The notes under the pieces were generated by a model, which ran no database searches, was not told where the DNA came from, and saw only the letters and a list, made by a program, of their open reading frames with translations. DNA of 22,345 bases from Candidatus Collierbacteria bacterium. Lineage in GTDB: Bacteria; Patescibacteriota; Microgenomatia; UBA1400; MFAQ01. Position 1 is the stretch's first letter, and each line of letters opens with the position of its first letter. A program made the translations under genes and the position numbers. Positions 13,580 to 19,810 of this stretch are shown here, one piece after another. The stretch spans positions 1-22,345 of the forward strand of contig JAHFKQ010000008.1 of the NCBI GenBank assembly GCA_023245265.1. The letters are read 5' to 3'.

Positions 13580-14566
13580 TTAATTTTCCGTGTCTTCAGG
13601 GAGGAGACCGGTTTTGAGCTGGCGGGCGGAGTCGAGCTTGTTCCCGATCTGGTTCATGGTTTGGGAAGTGTTATTCATGGCCGAGTAGGCATTGGTTAGA
13701 TGCTTACCCATGAGAGTAAAATTTTCATTGAGTTTTTCGTAGTCTTTTTGAACGGCTCGGAGGAGAGTAAAAACTTCGGAAGTTTTGCCGGCAATCTTTT
13801 GACCCTCCAAAGAAAGAAGAATGGTTTGAAGATGAGCATAGAGAGTGGTGGGAGAGACTGGGTAGACGCGGGACTCGCGGGCGAGGTCCAGGAGTTCTTG
13901 CTCACTGACGATTTCGTAATAAATACTTTCCGAGGGAATGTACATGAGAGCAAAGTCGAGGGTCCCTTCTTCGGGCAAGATATATTTGCCGGAAATATCT
14001 TTGATGTGTTTTTTGACATCGCGGATAAAGGCTGTGCGGGCGGCGGCTTTGTCGGTAGCGGAGCCGGCTTGATAAATCTTCTGAAAGTTTTCCATGGGAA
14101 ACTTACTATCAATAGGAAGGATACCGGCTTGGGTCTTGATGGCGGCATCCACAATCTGACCACCTTTGAAGTGATACTGCAGATGGAAACTATTCTTGGG
14201 GAACATCTGGCCGATAAGGTCTTTCAGGACTTGCTCGCCGATGTTGCCACGGAGCTTCGGAGACTTCAGATAATCCTGGAGATCTTTCATGGAGCGGCTG
14301 ACTTCTCCAAAGGCGCCGGCTTCTTTTTTAAGATCGGAAATGACGGCGGTAGCTTGATCCAAACGGGAAAAAAGCTCCCGGTAGTTTTGCTGGAGAGAGG
14401 CATTGGTCGTGCGGTTCGTCGTGTCAAAAGACTGCTGAAGAGACTTGAGCCAAGCGTTGAGGGTGGGATCGGTTTTTTGGGTCTCCAGCTTCTGCTTGAG
14501 GAGAAGGTAAACAACAATGAGACCTAAGGAAAGAAAACCGATGATAATTAAAGTGTCGGAAGACAT
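13580..14566 (-). CDS. rmuC: RmuC family DNA recombination protein
   Basis: RmuC proteins limit inverted-repeat-stimulated rearrangements and are predicted nucleases. The 328 residues begin with a membrane helix (about 5-24), followed by a helical, probably coiled-coil segment (35-100). The conserved core then follows: SPKLRGNIGEQVLKDLI (102-118), GGQIVDAAIKT and GILPIDSKFPMENF (148-161). Asp140 and Asp153-Ser-Lys155 fit a PD-(D/E)XK-like active site. LDFALMYIPSESIYYE and the ARESRVYPVSPTTLYAHL block are typical. It is shorter than the E. coli protein mainly in the coiled coil. ATG 14566 has a -10 box 5 bases upstream. It is convergent with the helicase-nuclease gene, 14 bases apart. Confidence 0.95.
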   Translation of the reverse strand: MSSDTLIIIGFLSLGLIVVYLLLKQKLETQKTDPTLNAWLKSLQQSFDTTNRTTNASLQQNYRELFSRLDQATAVISDLKKEAGAFGEVSRSMKDLQDYLKSPKLRGNIGEQVLKDLIGQMFPKNSFHLQYHFKGGQIVDAAIKTQAGILPIDSKFPMENFQKIYQAGSATDKAAARTAFIRDVKKHIKDISGKYILPEEGTLDFALMYIPSESIYYEIVSEQELLDLARESRVYPVSPTTLYAHLQTILLSLEGQKIAGKTSEVFTLLRAVQKDYEKLNENFTLMGKHLTNAYSAMNNTSQTMNQIGNKLDSARQLKTGLLPEDTEN

Positions 14567-14577
14567 AATTCATTTTA
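14567..14577 (-). promoter_or_regulatory. -10 box of rmuC, predicted leaderless
   Basis: On the minus strand TAAAAT (14577-14572) is followed by five bases and ATG at 14566. No clear -35. Confidence 0.55.
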
Positions 14578-14612
14578 GCGCAATCGGGCGTAGAAAACAC
14601 GAAGAGGAAGTG

Positions 14613-14628
14613 TGATTAAATTGAGGGG
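14613..14628 (+). promoter_or_regulatory. Extended -10 of the small membrane protein gene, predicted leaderless
   Basis: TGA-TTAAAT (14613-14621) is followed by seven bases (TGAGGGG) and ATG at 14629. The GAGGGG abuts the ATG and is too close to act as a normal Shine-Dalgarno. Confidence 0.5.
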
Positions 14629-15027
14629 ATGGAAATTAATAAACACCGACAAAAAAAGAGATATGGTTGGTTAGTGTTTTTTGCCGGGCTGAACTGGTTG
14701 GCGATTATTCTGATAGTTTGGAAAGTTGATCCGGAAACTATTAAGGATTTTATTATTCCGGGAAGCTATCTGCCGATGACTGTGTTGATGATGGGAGGGT
14801 TTTTTTGGCTGCTTTCGATACTTTTATTGTCAGCTACGAGAGCACTAAGATGGTCGCTAGGAGTGGTGGCCTTTCTGGAGATGAGAGTGTTGGGTCTGGG
14901 ATCAATTATGAATGGCATTTTAATTTTGGGACTGCTGGCAACTTGGGAGATATATTACTACACCGCCAGACGGGAACCAAAAAACCCGGCAAGTGTGCCG
15001 GGTCAGGTTATTAAGAGTGAATTTTGA
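14629..15027 (+). CDS. Small membrane protein, three predicted helices
   Basis: The 132-residue product begins with a basic tail (MEINKHRQKKRYGW). It has hydrophobic segments at about 14-31, 48-68 and 78-108, the last possibly one long or two short helices, and ends in a polar tail. RALRWSLGVVAFLEMRVLGLG sits between the second and third segments. I do not recognise a named family; similar three-helix proteins are common in CPR genomes. Its last codons are shared with the terminator of the convergent gene (14979-15003), and the two coding regions overlap by 17 bases. The polar C-terminal sequence REPKNPASVPGQV may therefore be shaped by that terminator more than by protein function. ATG 14629 is supported by the -10 box. 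Confidence 0.75.
   Translation: MEINKHRQKKRYGWLVFFAGLNWLAIILIVWKVDPETIKDFIIPGSYLPMTVLMMGGFFWLLSILLLSATRALRWSLGVVAFLEMRVLGLGSIMNGILILGLLATWEIYYYTARREPKNPASVPGQVIKSEF
14979..15003 (-). terminator. Intrinsic terminator inside the coding region of the convergent gene
   Basis: On the minus strand an 8-bp stem (ACCCGGCA, loop CACT, TGCCGGGT; 15003-14984) is followed by TTTTTT (14984-14979). It starts 8 bases past the stop of the minus-strand gene at 15011 and lies fully inside the plus-strand gene's last codons. Confidence 0.85.
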
Positions 15028-15337
15028 GAATGTAAACTCGAAAAGAGTTAGCTCCCAAAGTCGAAACGAGTTGAAGCCAGAGAGTCGATAACCCGTAAGA
15101 CAGCATAAACAAGATAATGCCGAGGGGTGAACCAACAGCGTGAAAAACATACACCAAGAGACAGGCGATGATGATGAAACTAAATGCAAAAATAGTTAAA
15201 AGACAGAAGGTGCTAGAAACCCACAAAAACAAATTACAGAGGGAGTTTGACTGGGAATAAAGGGAGAGAATCCCCGTTAAAATGCCAAAAATGAATGAGG
15301 CTAAAAGTAGGCCGGTCAACCACAAAATAGTTGTCAT
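15011..15337 (-). CDS. Small multi-pass membrane protein of unknown function
   Basis: This is a 108-residue, highly hydrophobic protein with three or four membrane segments (about 4-26, 32-64 and 70-92) and a short polar tail (FRVYILKIHS). I recognise no family. As a gene it is well supported: ATG 15337 is preceded by GAGGAGG at a 4-base spacing, an extended -10 box lies 33 bases upstream, and a strong terminator follows the stop. Together with the gene at 8917-9546 it is one of two with a classical leader and Shine-Dalgarno. It is divergent from the TrpR-like regulator, and two inverted repeats lie in the shared promoter region. Confidence 0.8.
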   Translation of the reverse strand: MTTILWLTGLLLASFIFGILTGILSLYSQSNSLCNLFLWVSSTFCLLTIFAFSFIIIACLLVYVFHAVGSPLGIILFMLSYGLSTLWLQLVSTLGANSFRVYILKIHS

Positions 15338-15341
15338 GGTT

Positions 15342-15348
15342 CCTCCTC
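15342..15348 (-). promoter_or_regulatory. Strong Shine-Dalgarno of the small membrane protein gene
   Basis: On the minus strand GAGGAGG (15348-15342) is 4 bases before ATG 15337. Confidence 0.85.
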
Positions 15349-15369
15349 AAGTTTTGAATGTTCTGGCAT

Positions 15370-15378
15370 ATTTTACCA
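15370..15378 (-). promoter_or_regulatory. Extended -10 promoter of the small membrane protein gene
   Basis: On the minus strand TGG-TAAAAT (15378-15370). Transcription would start near 15363, leaving a leader of about 26 bases that carries the Shine-Dalgarno. An inverted repeat overlaps this element. Confidence 0.6.
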
Positions 15379-15389
15379 CCAAGTGTGGT
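15375..15389. repeat. Inverted repeat overlapping the -10 of the divergent promoter
   Basis: ACCAC-CAAGT-GTGGT, 5-base arms. It overlaps the extended -10 of the minus-strand promoter, a position where a bound repressor would block it. Short arms, so chance is possible. Confidence 0.35.
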
Positions 15390-15402
15390 TTAATTAATTA
15401 AA
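15389..15402. repeat. Perfect 14-bp AT palindrome upstream of the TrpR-like gene
   Basis: TTTAATTAATTAAA is its own reverse complement and lies between the divergent promoters of the membrane protein gene and the TrpR-like regulator. It is a candidate operator, or a simple AT-rich upstream element. Confidence 0.4.
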
Positions 15403-15406
15403 GAGT

Positions 15407-15412
15407 TATTAT
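15407..15412 (+). promoter_or_regulatory. Possible -10 of the TrpR-like gene
   Basis: TATTAT at 15407-15412, 11 bases before ATG 15424. Transcription would start about 4-6 bases before the ATG, leaving a near-leaderless message. No clear -35. Confidence 0.35.
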
Positions 15413-15423
15413 TTGGACAGAAT

Positions 15424-15786
15424 ATGCAACTTTCACAAACCCCCATAAACAAGACCTTAGAGCGACAGCTGGATCAAATGTTCTTTCAAGTGCTGGGAGA
15501 GATTGATTCGCCCGAAGATCTGAAAAAGATTTTTGAGGATGTGCTGACCGAAGGAGAAAGAATTGCGGTACTGAAGAGACTGGGAATTGCTTTGTATTTG
15601 GACAAGGGTCGGAGCTATGAGGATATCAAAAATAATATTAAGGTCAGTTCGGCGACCATTGCCACCGTTGCGGAGAACCTCGGAAACTCAGGCTGGCAGG
15701 AGATGATTCGGAGAATCAAGGCCGAAGAGTGGGCCAGTGGCTGGACCGAGAAAATTACCGGAGGGATAAAGAGAATTTTTAAGTAG
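15424..15786 (+). CDS. TrpR-like DNA-binding protein, YerC/YecD type
   Basis: The 120-residue, all-helical protein matches the Trp repressor superfamily in its YerC/YecD branch. The core LTEGERIAVLKRLGIALYLD (41-60) and the helix-turn-helix RSYEDIKNNIKVSSATIATV (63-82) are the diagnostic parts. Family members bind DNA as dimers, and the YerC branch often lacks a known ligand. The gene lies 22 bases upstream of metG, with a -10 box in the gap. It might regulate itself, the divergent membrane protein gene or the metG operon; that is inference from position. The basic C-terminal tail (GGIKRIFK) is not part of the core fold. The fold assignment is good, the target unknown. Confidence 0.85.
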   Translation: MQLSQTPINKTLERQLDQMFFQVLGEIDSPEDLKKIFEDVLTEGERIAVLKRLGIALYLDKGRSYEDIKNNIKVSSATIATVAENLGNSGWQEMIRRIKAEEWASGWTEKITGGIKRIFK

Positions 15787-15796
15787 AAGAGTGCGG

Positions 15797-15808
15797 TAGA
15801 ATTGAAAC
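15797..15808 (+). promoter_or_regulatory. -10 box of metG, predicted leaderless
   Basis: TAGAAT (15797-15802) is followed by six bases and ATG 15809, in the 22-base gap after the TrpR-like gene. This would allow metG and the downstream genes to be expressed independently. Confidence 0.55.
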
Positions 15809-17224
15809 ATGGGAAAGTTTTATATCACCACGACCTTGCCTTATGTAAATGCCGAACCACATATTGGTTTTGCGATGGAGATAATTCGCGCCGATGTCCT
15901 AGCCAGAATGCACCGGGAACTGGGAGACGAAGTCTTTTTTAATACCGGAACAGACGAACACGGCCTGAAAATATTCCAAAAAGCCACAGAAGCCGGGCTG
16001 GATCCTCAAGCCTATTGTGATGAGTATGCATCCAAATTTGGCGATCTCAAAACCGGGTTGAATCTGTCTTATGATAACTTTATCCGCACGACGGATGAGC
16101 ACCACCTCAAAGCAGCTCAAGAATTTTGGAAACGATGTGAGGCCAAGGGAGATATCTACAAAAAAACTTATAAGGTCAAGTACTGTGTAGGGTGCGAACT
16201 GGAAAAGACCGACTCGGAGTTGGTGGAGGGCAAATGTCCACTACACCCGACCCAAAACTTAGAAAGTATCGAAGAAGAAAATTATTTTTTTAAGTTTTCC
16301 GAGTATCAACAAAAACTCCTTGACCTGTATGAAGATCGGCCCAACTTCGTCTGCCCCGACTTTCGCCAGAACGAGATGAAAATTTTTGTGGCCGGTGGCT
16401 TACAAGATTTTTCGATCTCCAGACTCAAATCAAAAATGCCCTGGGGAGTAGAAGTCCCCGGAGACCCGTCTCAAGTAATGTATGTGTGGTTCGATGCCTT
16501 AGTCAATTACATTTCGGCTCTTGGCTGGCCGGAGAACACAGAAAAATTTAATGATTTTTGGCCCGGGGTGCAGGTATGTGGAAAGGATAATCTGCGACAA
16601 CAAACGGCGATGTGGCAAGCGATGCTTATGTCCGCCGATCTTCCAAATTCGAAACAAATTTTTGTGGGAGGATTTCTGACCTCCGGAGGACAGAAAATAA
16701 GCAAGAGCCTCGGAAATACCATTAACCCATTGGAGTGGTCAAAAAAGTACGGTGTCGATGCATTGAGATTTTTCTTATTAGCCGAAGTGAGTGTGTTTGA
16801 AGACTCCGATGTGACAATAGAAAGATTTGAAGAAGCTTACCAAGCCGGACTGGCGAACGGCATCGGAAATCTGGCGGCTCGGGTAGCTACCATGGCCGAA
16901 AGAGTAGGCCTCAAAGTACCGGAACAGAAACTGGGAATGAGAGAAGAGGTGGTAAATAAACTGAACGCTTACCGCTTTGATGAAGCAATGAAGTTTATTT
17001 GGGAGGATATAAAAAGAGCCGATACTTTAATAAATCAAAGAGAGGTTTGGAAATTGACCGGTGAGGAGCAACAGTTTGTTTTGGCAGATCTAGTGCGGAT
17101 TATCCGACAAATTGGGGCGGACCTGGTTCCTTTTATGCCGGAGACAGCCGAAAAACTAAAAACTCAGTTCGCCAAAGAGGAAATAAAACGAGGCGATAAT
17201 CTATTTCAGAGAATAGAAAAATAA
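15809..17224 (+). CDS. metG: Methionyl-tRNA synthetase, catalytic form without C-terminal tRNA-binding domain
   Basis: MetRS charges tRNA-Met. The 471 residues open with ITTTLPYVNAEPHIGF, where the class I HIGH box reads HIGF (18-21). NTGTDEHGLK follows, then a single zinc knuckle with Cys126, Cys129, Cys143 and His146 (CVGC...CPLH, as in the Thermus-type enzyme), FDALVNYISALGWP, and the KMSKS loop as KISKS (296-300). The helical anticodon-binding domain follows, with no Trbp111/EMAP domain. The change of the second HIGH histidine to Phe is unusual and deserves checking. The tatD start codon overlaps its stop (TAATG). The metG-tatD pairing is widespread in bacteria and supports the assignment. 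Confidence 0.96.
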   Translation: MGKFYITTTLPYVNAEPHIGFAMEIIRADVLARMHRELGDEVFFNTGTDEHGLKIFQKATEAGLDPQAYCDEYASKFGDLKTGLNLSYDNFIRTTDEHHLKAAQEFWKRCEAKGDIYKKTYKVKYCVGCELEKTDSELVEGKCPLHPTQNLESIEEENYFFKFSEYQQKLLDLYEDRPNFVCPDFRQNEMKIFVAGGLQDFSISRLKSKMPWGVEVPGDPSQVMYVWFDALVNYISALGWPENTEKFNDFWPGVQVCGKDNLRQQTAMWQAMLMSADLPNSKQIFVGGFLTSGGQKISKSLGNTINPLEWSKKYGVDALRFFLLAEVSVFEDSDVTIERFEEAYQAGLANGIGNLAARVATMAERVGLKVPEQKLGMREEVVNKLNAYRFDEAMKFIWEDIKRADTLINQREVWKLTGEEQQFVLADLVRIIRQIGADLVPFMPETAEKLKTQFAKEEIKRGDNLFQRIEK

Positions 17225-17994
17225 TGCTAATCGATACACATTGTCATTTGACGGATGAGAGGCTGGCGGACATTGAAGCAGTACTTAAGCTAGCTGAAGA
17301 AGCCGGAGTGGAGAAAGTCATTATGCCGTCGACCAGTGTGGCGGACGCGAAAAAAGCTCTCGCCATTGCCGAAAAATATCAGGAATATTGTTTGGTCGGA
17401 ATTCATCCGGAAGAGGTGGAAAAAATAACCGAGAACGAAGTGGAAGAAATGGAAAAGATAATTCAAAGTTCGAAGAGGGTGGTAGGAGTGGGAGAAATTG
17501 GCATGGATTTTCATTATGATATCGAGCGAACGACGGAAATGAAACAGAGGGAACTTTTCCGAAAACAAATGGATCTGGCTCAAAGAAATAATCTGCCGGT
17601 AGCTATACATATGAGAGAGGCCGAGGTAGAAATGACGGAAGAACTACACAGAATAGCGAATCTGCCAAGGGGACAGTTTCACTGCTTCGCCGGCAGCGAA
17701 AGCTTTTTGAAAATGATTTTGGAAATGGGGTTTTATGTCAGCTTTGGAGGGAACATTACTTATAAATCAGCCGGAGACCTCAGGAATTTGCTGAAACAAG
17801 TACCCATTGACCGACTGCTGCTGGAAACAGATAGCCCGTACCTGCCGCCGGAACCGCAGAGAGGAACGGTAAATACCCCGGCGAATGTTAAAATAACAGC
17901 AGAGTTTGTGGCCCAAGAACTGGGAATTAGCTTTGAAGAGATCGCCAAAACTACTTCGCAAAACGCTATATGTTTGTATTCCTTAGATATTTAA
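17224..17994 (+). CDS. tatD: TatD family metal-dependent hydrolase/DNase
   Basis: TatD-family TIM-barrel enzymes are metal-dependent hydrolases, several of them shown to be 3'-5' exonucleases acting in DNA repair. The 256-residue protein has the metal ligands in place: DTHCHL with His6 and His8, GEIGMDF with Glu91, His129 in AIHMREAE, His153 in FHCFAGS and Asp203 in LLETDSPYLPPE. Length is normal. It starts at the A of the metG stop codon (1-base overlap), so translation is probably coupled. Its last 25 bases overlap the start of the glycosyltransferase gene. The identification is secure; the physiological substrate is not determined by sequence. Confidence 0.95.
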   Translation: MLIDTHCHLTDERLADIEAVLKLAEEAGVEKVIMPSTSVADAKKALAIAEKYQEYCLVGIHPEEVEKITENEVEEMEKIIQSSKRVVGVGEIGMDFHYDIERTTEMKQRELFRKQMDLAQRNNLPVAIHMREAEVEMTEELHRIANLPRGQFHCFAGSESFLKMILEMGFYVSFGGNITYKSAGDLRNLLKQVPIDRLLLETDSPYLPPEPQRGTVNTPANVKITAEFVAQELGISFEEIAKTTSQNAICLYSLDI

Positions 17995-19475
17995 TCAAAA
18001 AATACCCCCACGGTAGCCAGAGGGCGCTCGAGATTTTACCGGGCTTTACCAGCTGGACCTTTATCCTTTTCCCTATTTGGGGCTCGATTTTTTGGCCGAT
18101 TGGAGTGGCGTATTTCATCATCGCTTTTAATGTCTACTGGCTTTACCGTTCAATTACCTTGGCGTGGGCGGGCGTGATGTCCTATTACCGGATCAAAGCT
18201 TGGGAAAAATACGACTGGATGGGCGATGTAAGCGGCTTTGCCGACTGGAAAGAGGTCAAACATGTGATCGTCCTACCGACTTACAAGGAGCCGGGGGAAA
18301 TCCTGGAGAGAACTCTAGAAGCACTTAAGAAGCAAACTGTGGGGGCCAAACAAATTATCCCGGTAATTGGTTTTGAGGTACGAGCGGGGGCAGAGATAAA
18401 TAACAGCAGAGAAAAAATGCTGACCGAGAAATTTAAGGATGATTTTGCCGGGCTTTATTTTACTTATCATCCGGCCGATATGACCGGGGAAGTAGTGGGT
18501 AAGTCGAGTAATGCTTCTTGGGCCGGTAAAGAGTTTCGTAAAGAACTGGACAAGCATGATGACTGGAAAATTGAGAAGATGACCATTTCCTCGGTGGACT
18601 GCGATGTAGCGCTGCACCCAAATCATTTGGCGGCTTTAACTTATGCTTTTTTGGATGACCCAAACCGTTATAAAAAGATTTGGCAAGGAGCCATCGTTTT
18701 TTATAATAATATCGAGAGAATCCCTTGGCCGATGCGAGTGTTTAACCGGATGAGTAGTGTGATGAACATGGCCCAACTGTCACGACCGGACCGACTAGTA
18801 AACTTTTCGACTTACACCCTGAGCTTGAAATTAATGGACGATATAAACTATTGGGACACCGATGTGATTCCGGAAGATTACCGCATTTTCTTTAAAACTT
18901 ATTTTGCTACTGCCGGGGAAGTGGAAGTGGAACCAATATTTATCTCAGTCTATGCCGATGCGGCCGAGGCAGACGGTTTTTGGAGCACTTACACCAATAC
19001 TTATGAGCAAGTAAAACGCTGGGCATGGGGCGCGAGTGACGATGCTTATATCATTAAAGAATATATCCTTGATACCAGAGCCCCATTCTGGGACAAAACT
19101 ATCCGCGTTTTTAAAGTGATTGAGGATCATTTTATGTGGCCGGTAAACTGGTTCATCATCACGGTAGGGGCTAATATGCCGCCATTATTAAACTCGACTT
19201 TTTCCAGAACGGTGATCGGTAAAACTTTACCGCAAGTATCCTCAGCGATTTTAACAATGTCTCTCGTGAGTTTGATGGCCATGATTTTTATCGATTTTAA
19301 AGCCAGACCAAAGGTGGAAAGTTTGCCCCGCTGGCGCAAAATCGTGGCCCCTTTTGAATTTATTTTGCTACCGGTGGTGGGCTTTTTCTTCTCTGCCCTG
19401 CCGGGACTGGATGCTCATACCCGCTTAATGATGGGTAGATATATGGAGTACCGAGTGACCGAGAAAAAAGCGTAA
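17970..19475 (+). CDS. Membrane-bound processive family 2 glycosyltransferase
   Basis: The 501-residue protein is an inverting GT2 enzyme anchored in the membrane. One or two membrane helices (about 27-60) precede the catalytic domain: VLPTYKEP (101-108), SSVDCDVALHPNH with the DxD-like Asp210-Cys-Asp212, the PEDYRIFFK acceptor-base region (Glu302-Asp303), and QVKRW (347-351), the QxxRW signature of processive synthases such as cellulose and hyaluronan synthases. Three or so C-terminal helices (about 385-475) could form a channel. This plan suggests it builds and exports a polysaccharide. The product cannot be told from sequence. It overlaps tatD by 25 bases and abuts the next gene (TAATG). 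Its neighbours are envelope-lipid-linked sugar genes. Confidence 0.85.
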   Translation: MFVFLRYLIKKYPHGSQRALEILPGFTSWTFILFPIWGSIFWPIGVAYFIIAFNVYWLYRSITLAWAGVMSYYRIKAWEKYDWMGDVSGFADWKEVKHVIVLPTYKEPGEILERTLEALKKQTVGAKQIIPVIGFEVRAGAEINNSREKMLTEKFKDDFAGLYFTYHPADMTGEVVGKSSNASWAGKEFRKELDKHDDWKIEKMTISSVDCDVALHPNHLAALTYAFLDDPNRYKKIWQGAIVFYNNIERIPWPMRVFNRMSSVMNMAQLSRPDRLVNFSTYTLSLKLMDDINYWDTDVIPEDYRIFFKTYFATAGEVEVEPIFISVYADAAEADGFWSTYTNTYEQVKRWAWGASDDAYIIKEYILDTRAPFWDKTIRVFKVIEDHFMWPVNWFIITVGANMPPLLNSTFSRTVIGKTLPQVSSAILTMSLVSLMAMIFIDFKARPKVESLPRWRKIVAPFEFILLPVVGFFFSALPGLDAHTRLMMGRYMEYRVTEKKA

Positions 19476-19810
19476 TGAAAAATAAAACCGTTCAAAATAT
19501 ATTTGTTCTTGGAGAAGCTATCGTCGGTTTGATGGGTTTGATACTGGTTTGGTTTTGGAAAGCCCTACCACCACAAGTACCCTGGTTTTATTCTTTACCG
19601 GGAGGAGAGCAGCAGCTCGTGGATAAAATAGTATTGGCTGGAGTCTTGGCAGGCGCCGCCGGATCGCTGCTTCTCACTAAAATAATTGCCCGCTGGGCTA
19701 GTGCAGAAGACTCTCCGGTAGAAATTACGGTAATGACCGGAGGCTTGGTAGCCGTAGTCCTGCTGGCCGCGGGTTTTATAAAAGTTATGCAAATAATTAT
19801 TGGGCTATGA
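19475..19810 (+). CDS. Small membrane protein in the glycosyltransferase operon
   Basis: The 111-residue product has three predicted membrane helices (about 9-29, 48-68 and 86-110). The first loop contains the motif LPPQVPWFYSLPGGEQQLVD, which I recall as typical of small CPR membrane proteins of unknown function; this is memory, not a search. It is translationally coupled on both sides: ATG overlaps the GT2 stop by one base (TAATG), and its own stop overlaps the next start (ATGA). Placement between the GT2 and WecA-like genes suggests a role in envelope polysaccharide assembly, for instance as a partner subunit. This is inference only. Confidence 0.7.
   Translation: MKNKTVQNIFVLGEAIVGLMGLILVWFWKALPPQVPWFYSLPGGEQQLVDKIVLAGVLAGAAGSLLLTKIIARWASAEDSPVEITVMTGGLVAVVLLAAGFIKVMQIIIGL

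Noticed and set aside
13562..13590. GGAAA...TTTCC hairpin between the helicase-nuclease and rmuC genes
   Set aside because: The stem is 5 bp, AT-rich and lacks a T-run on either strand, so it is too weak to call a terminator.
13700..14527. 275-residue plus-strand reading frame
   Set aside because: It is antisense to rmuC, which has strong conserved motifs. The frame has no recognisable motif.
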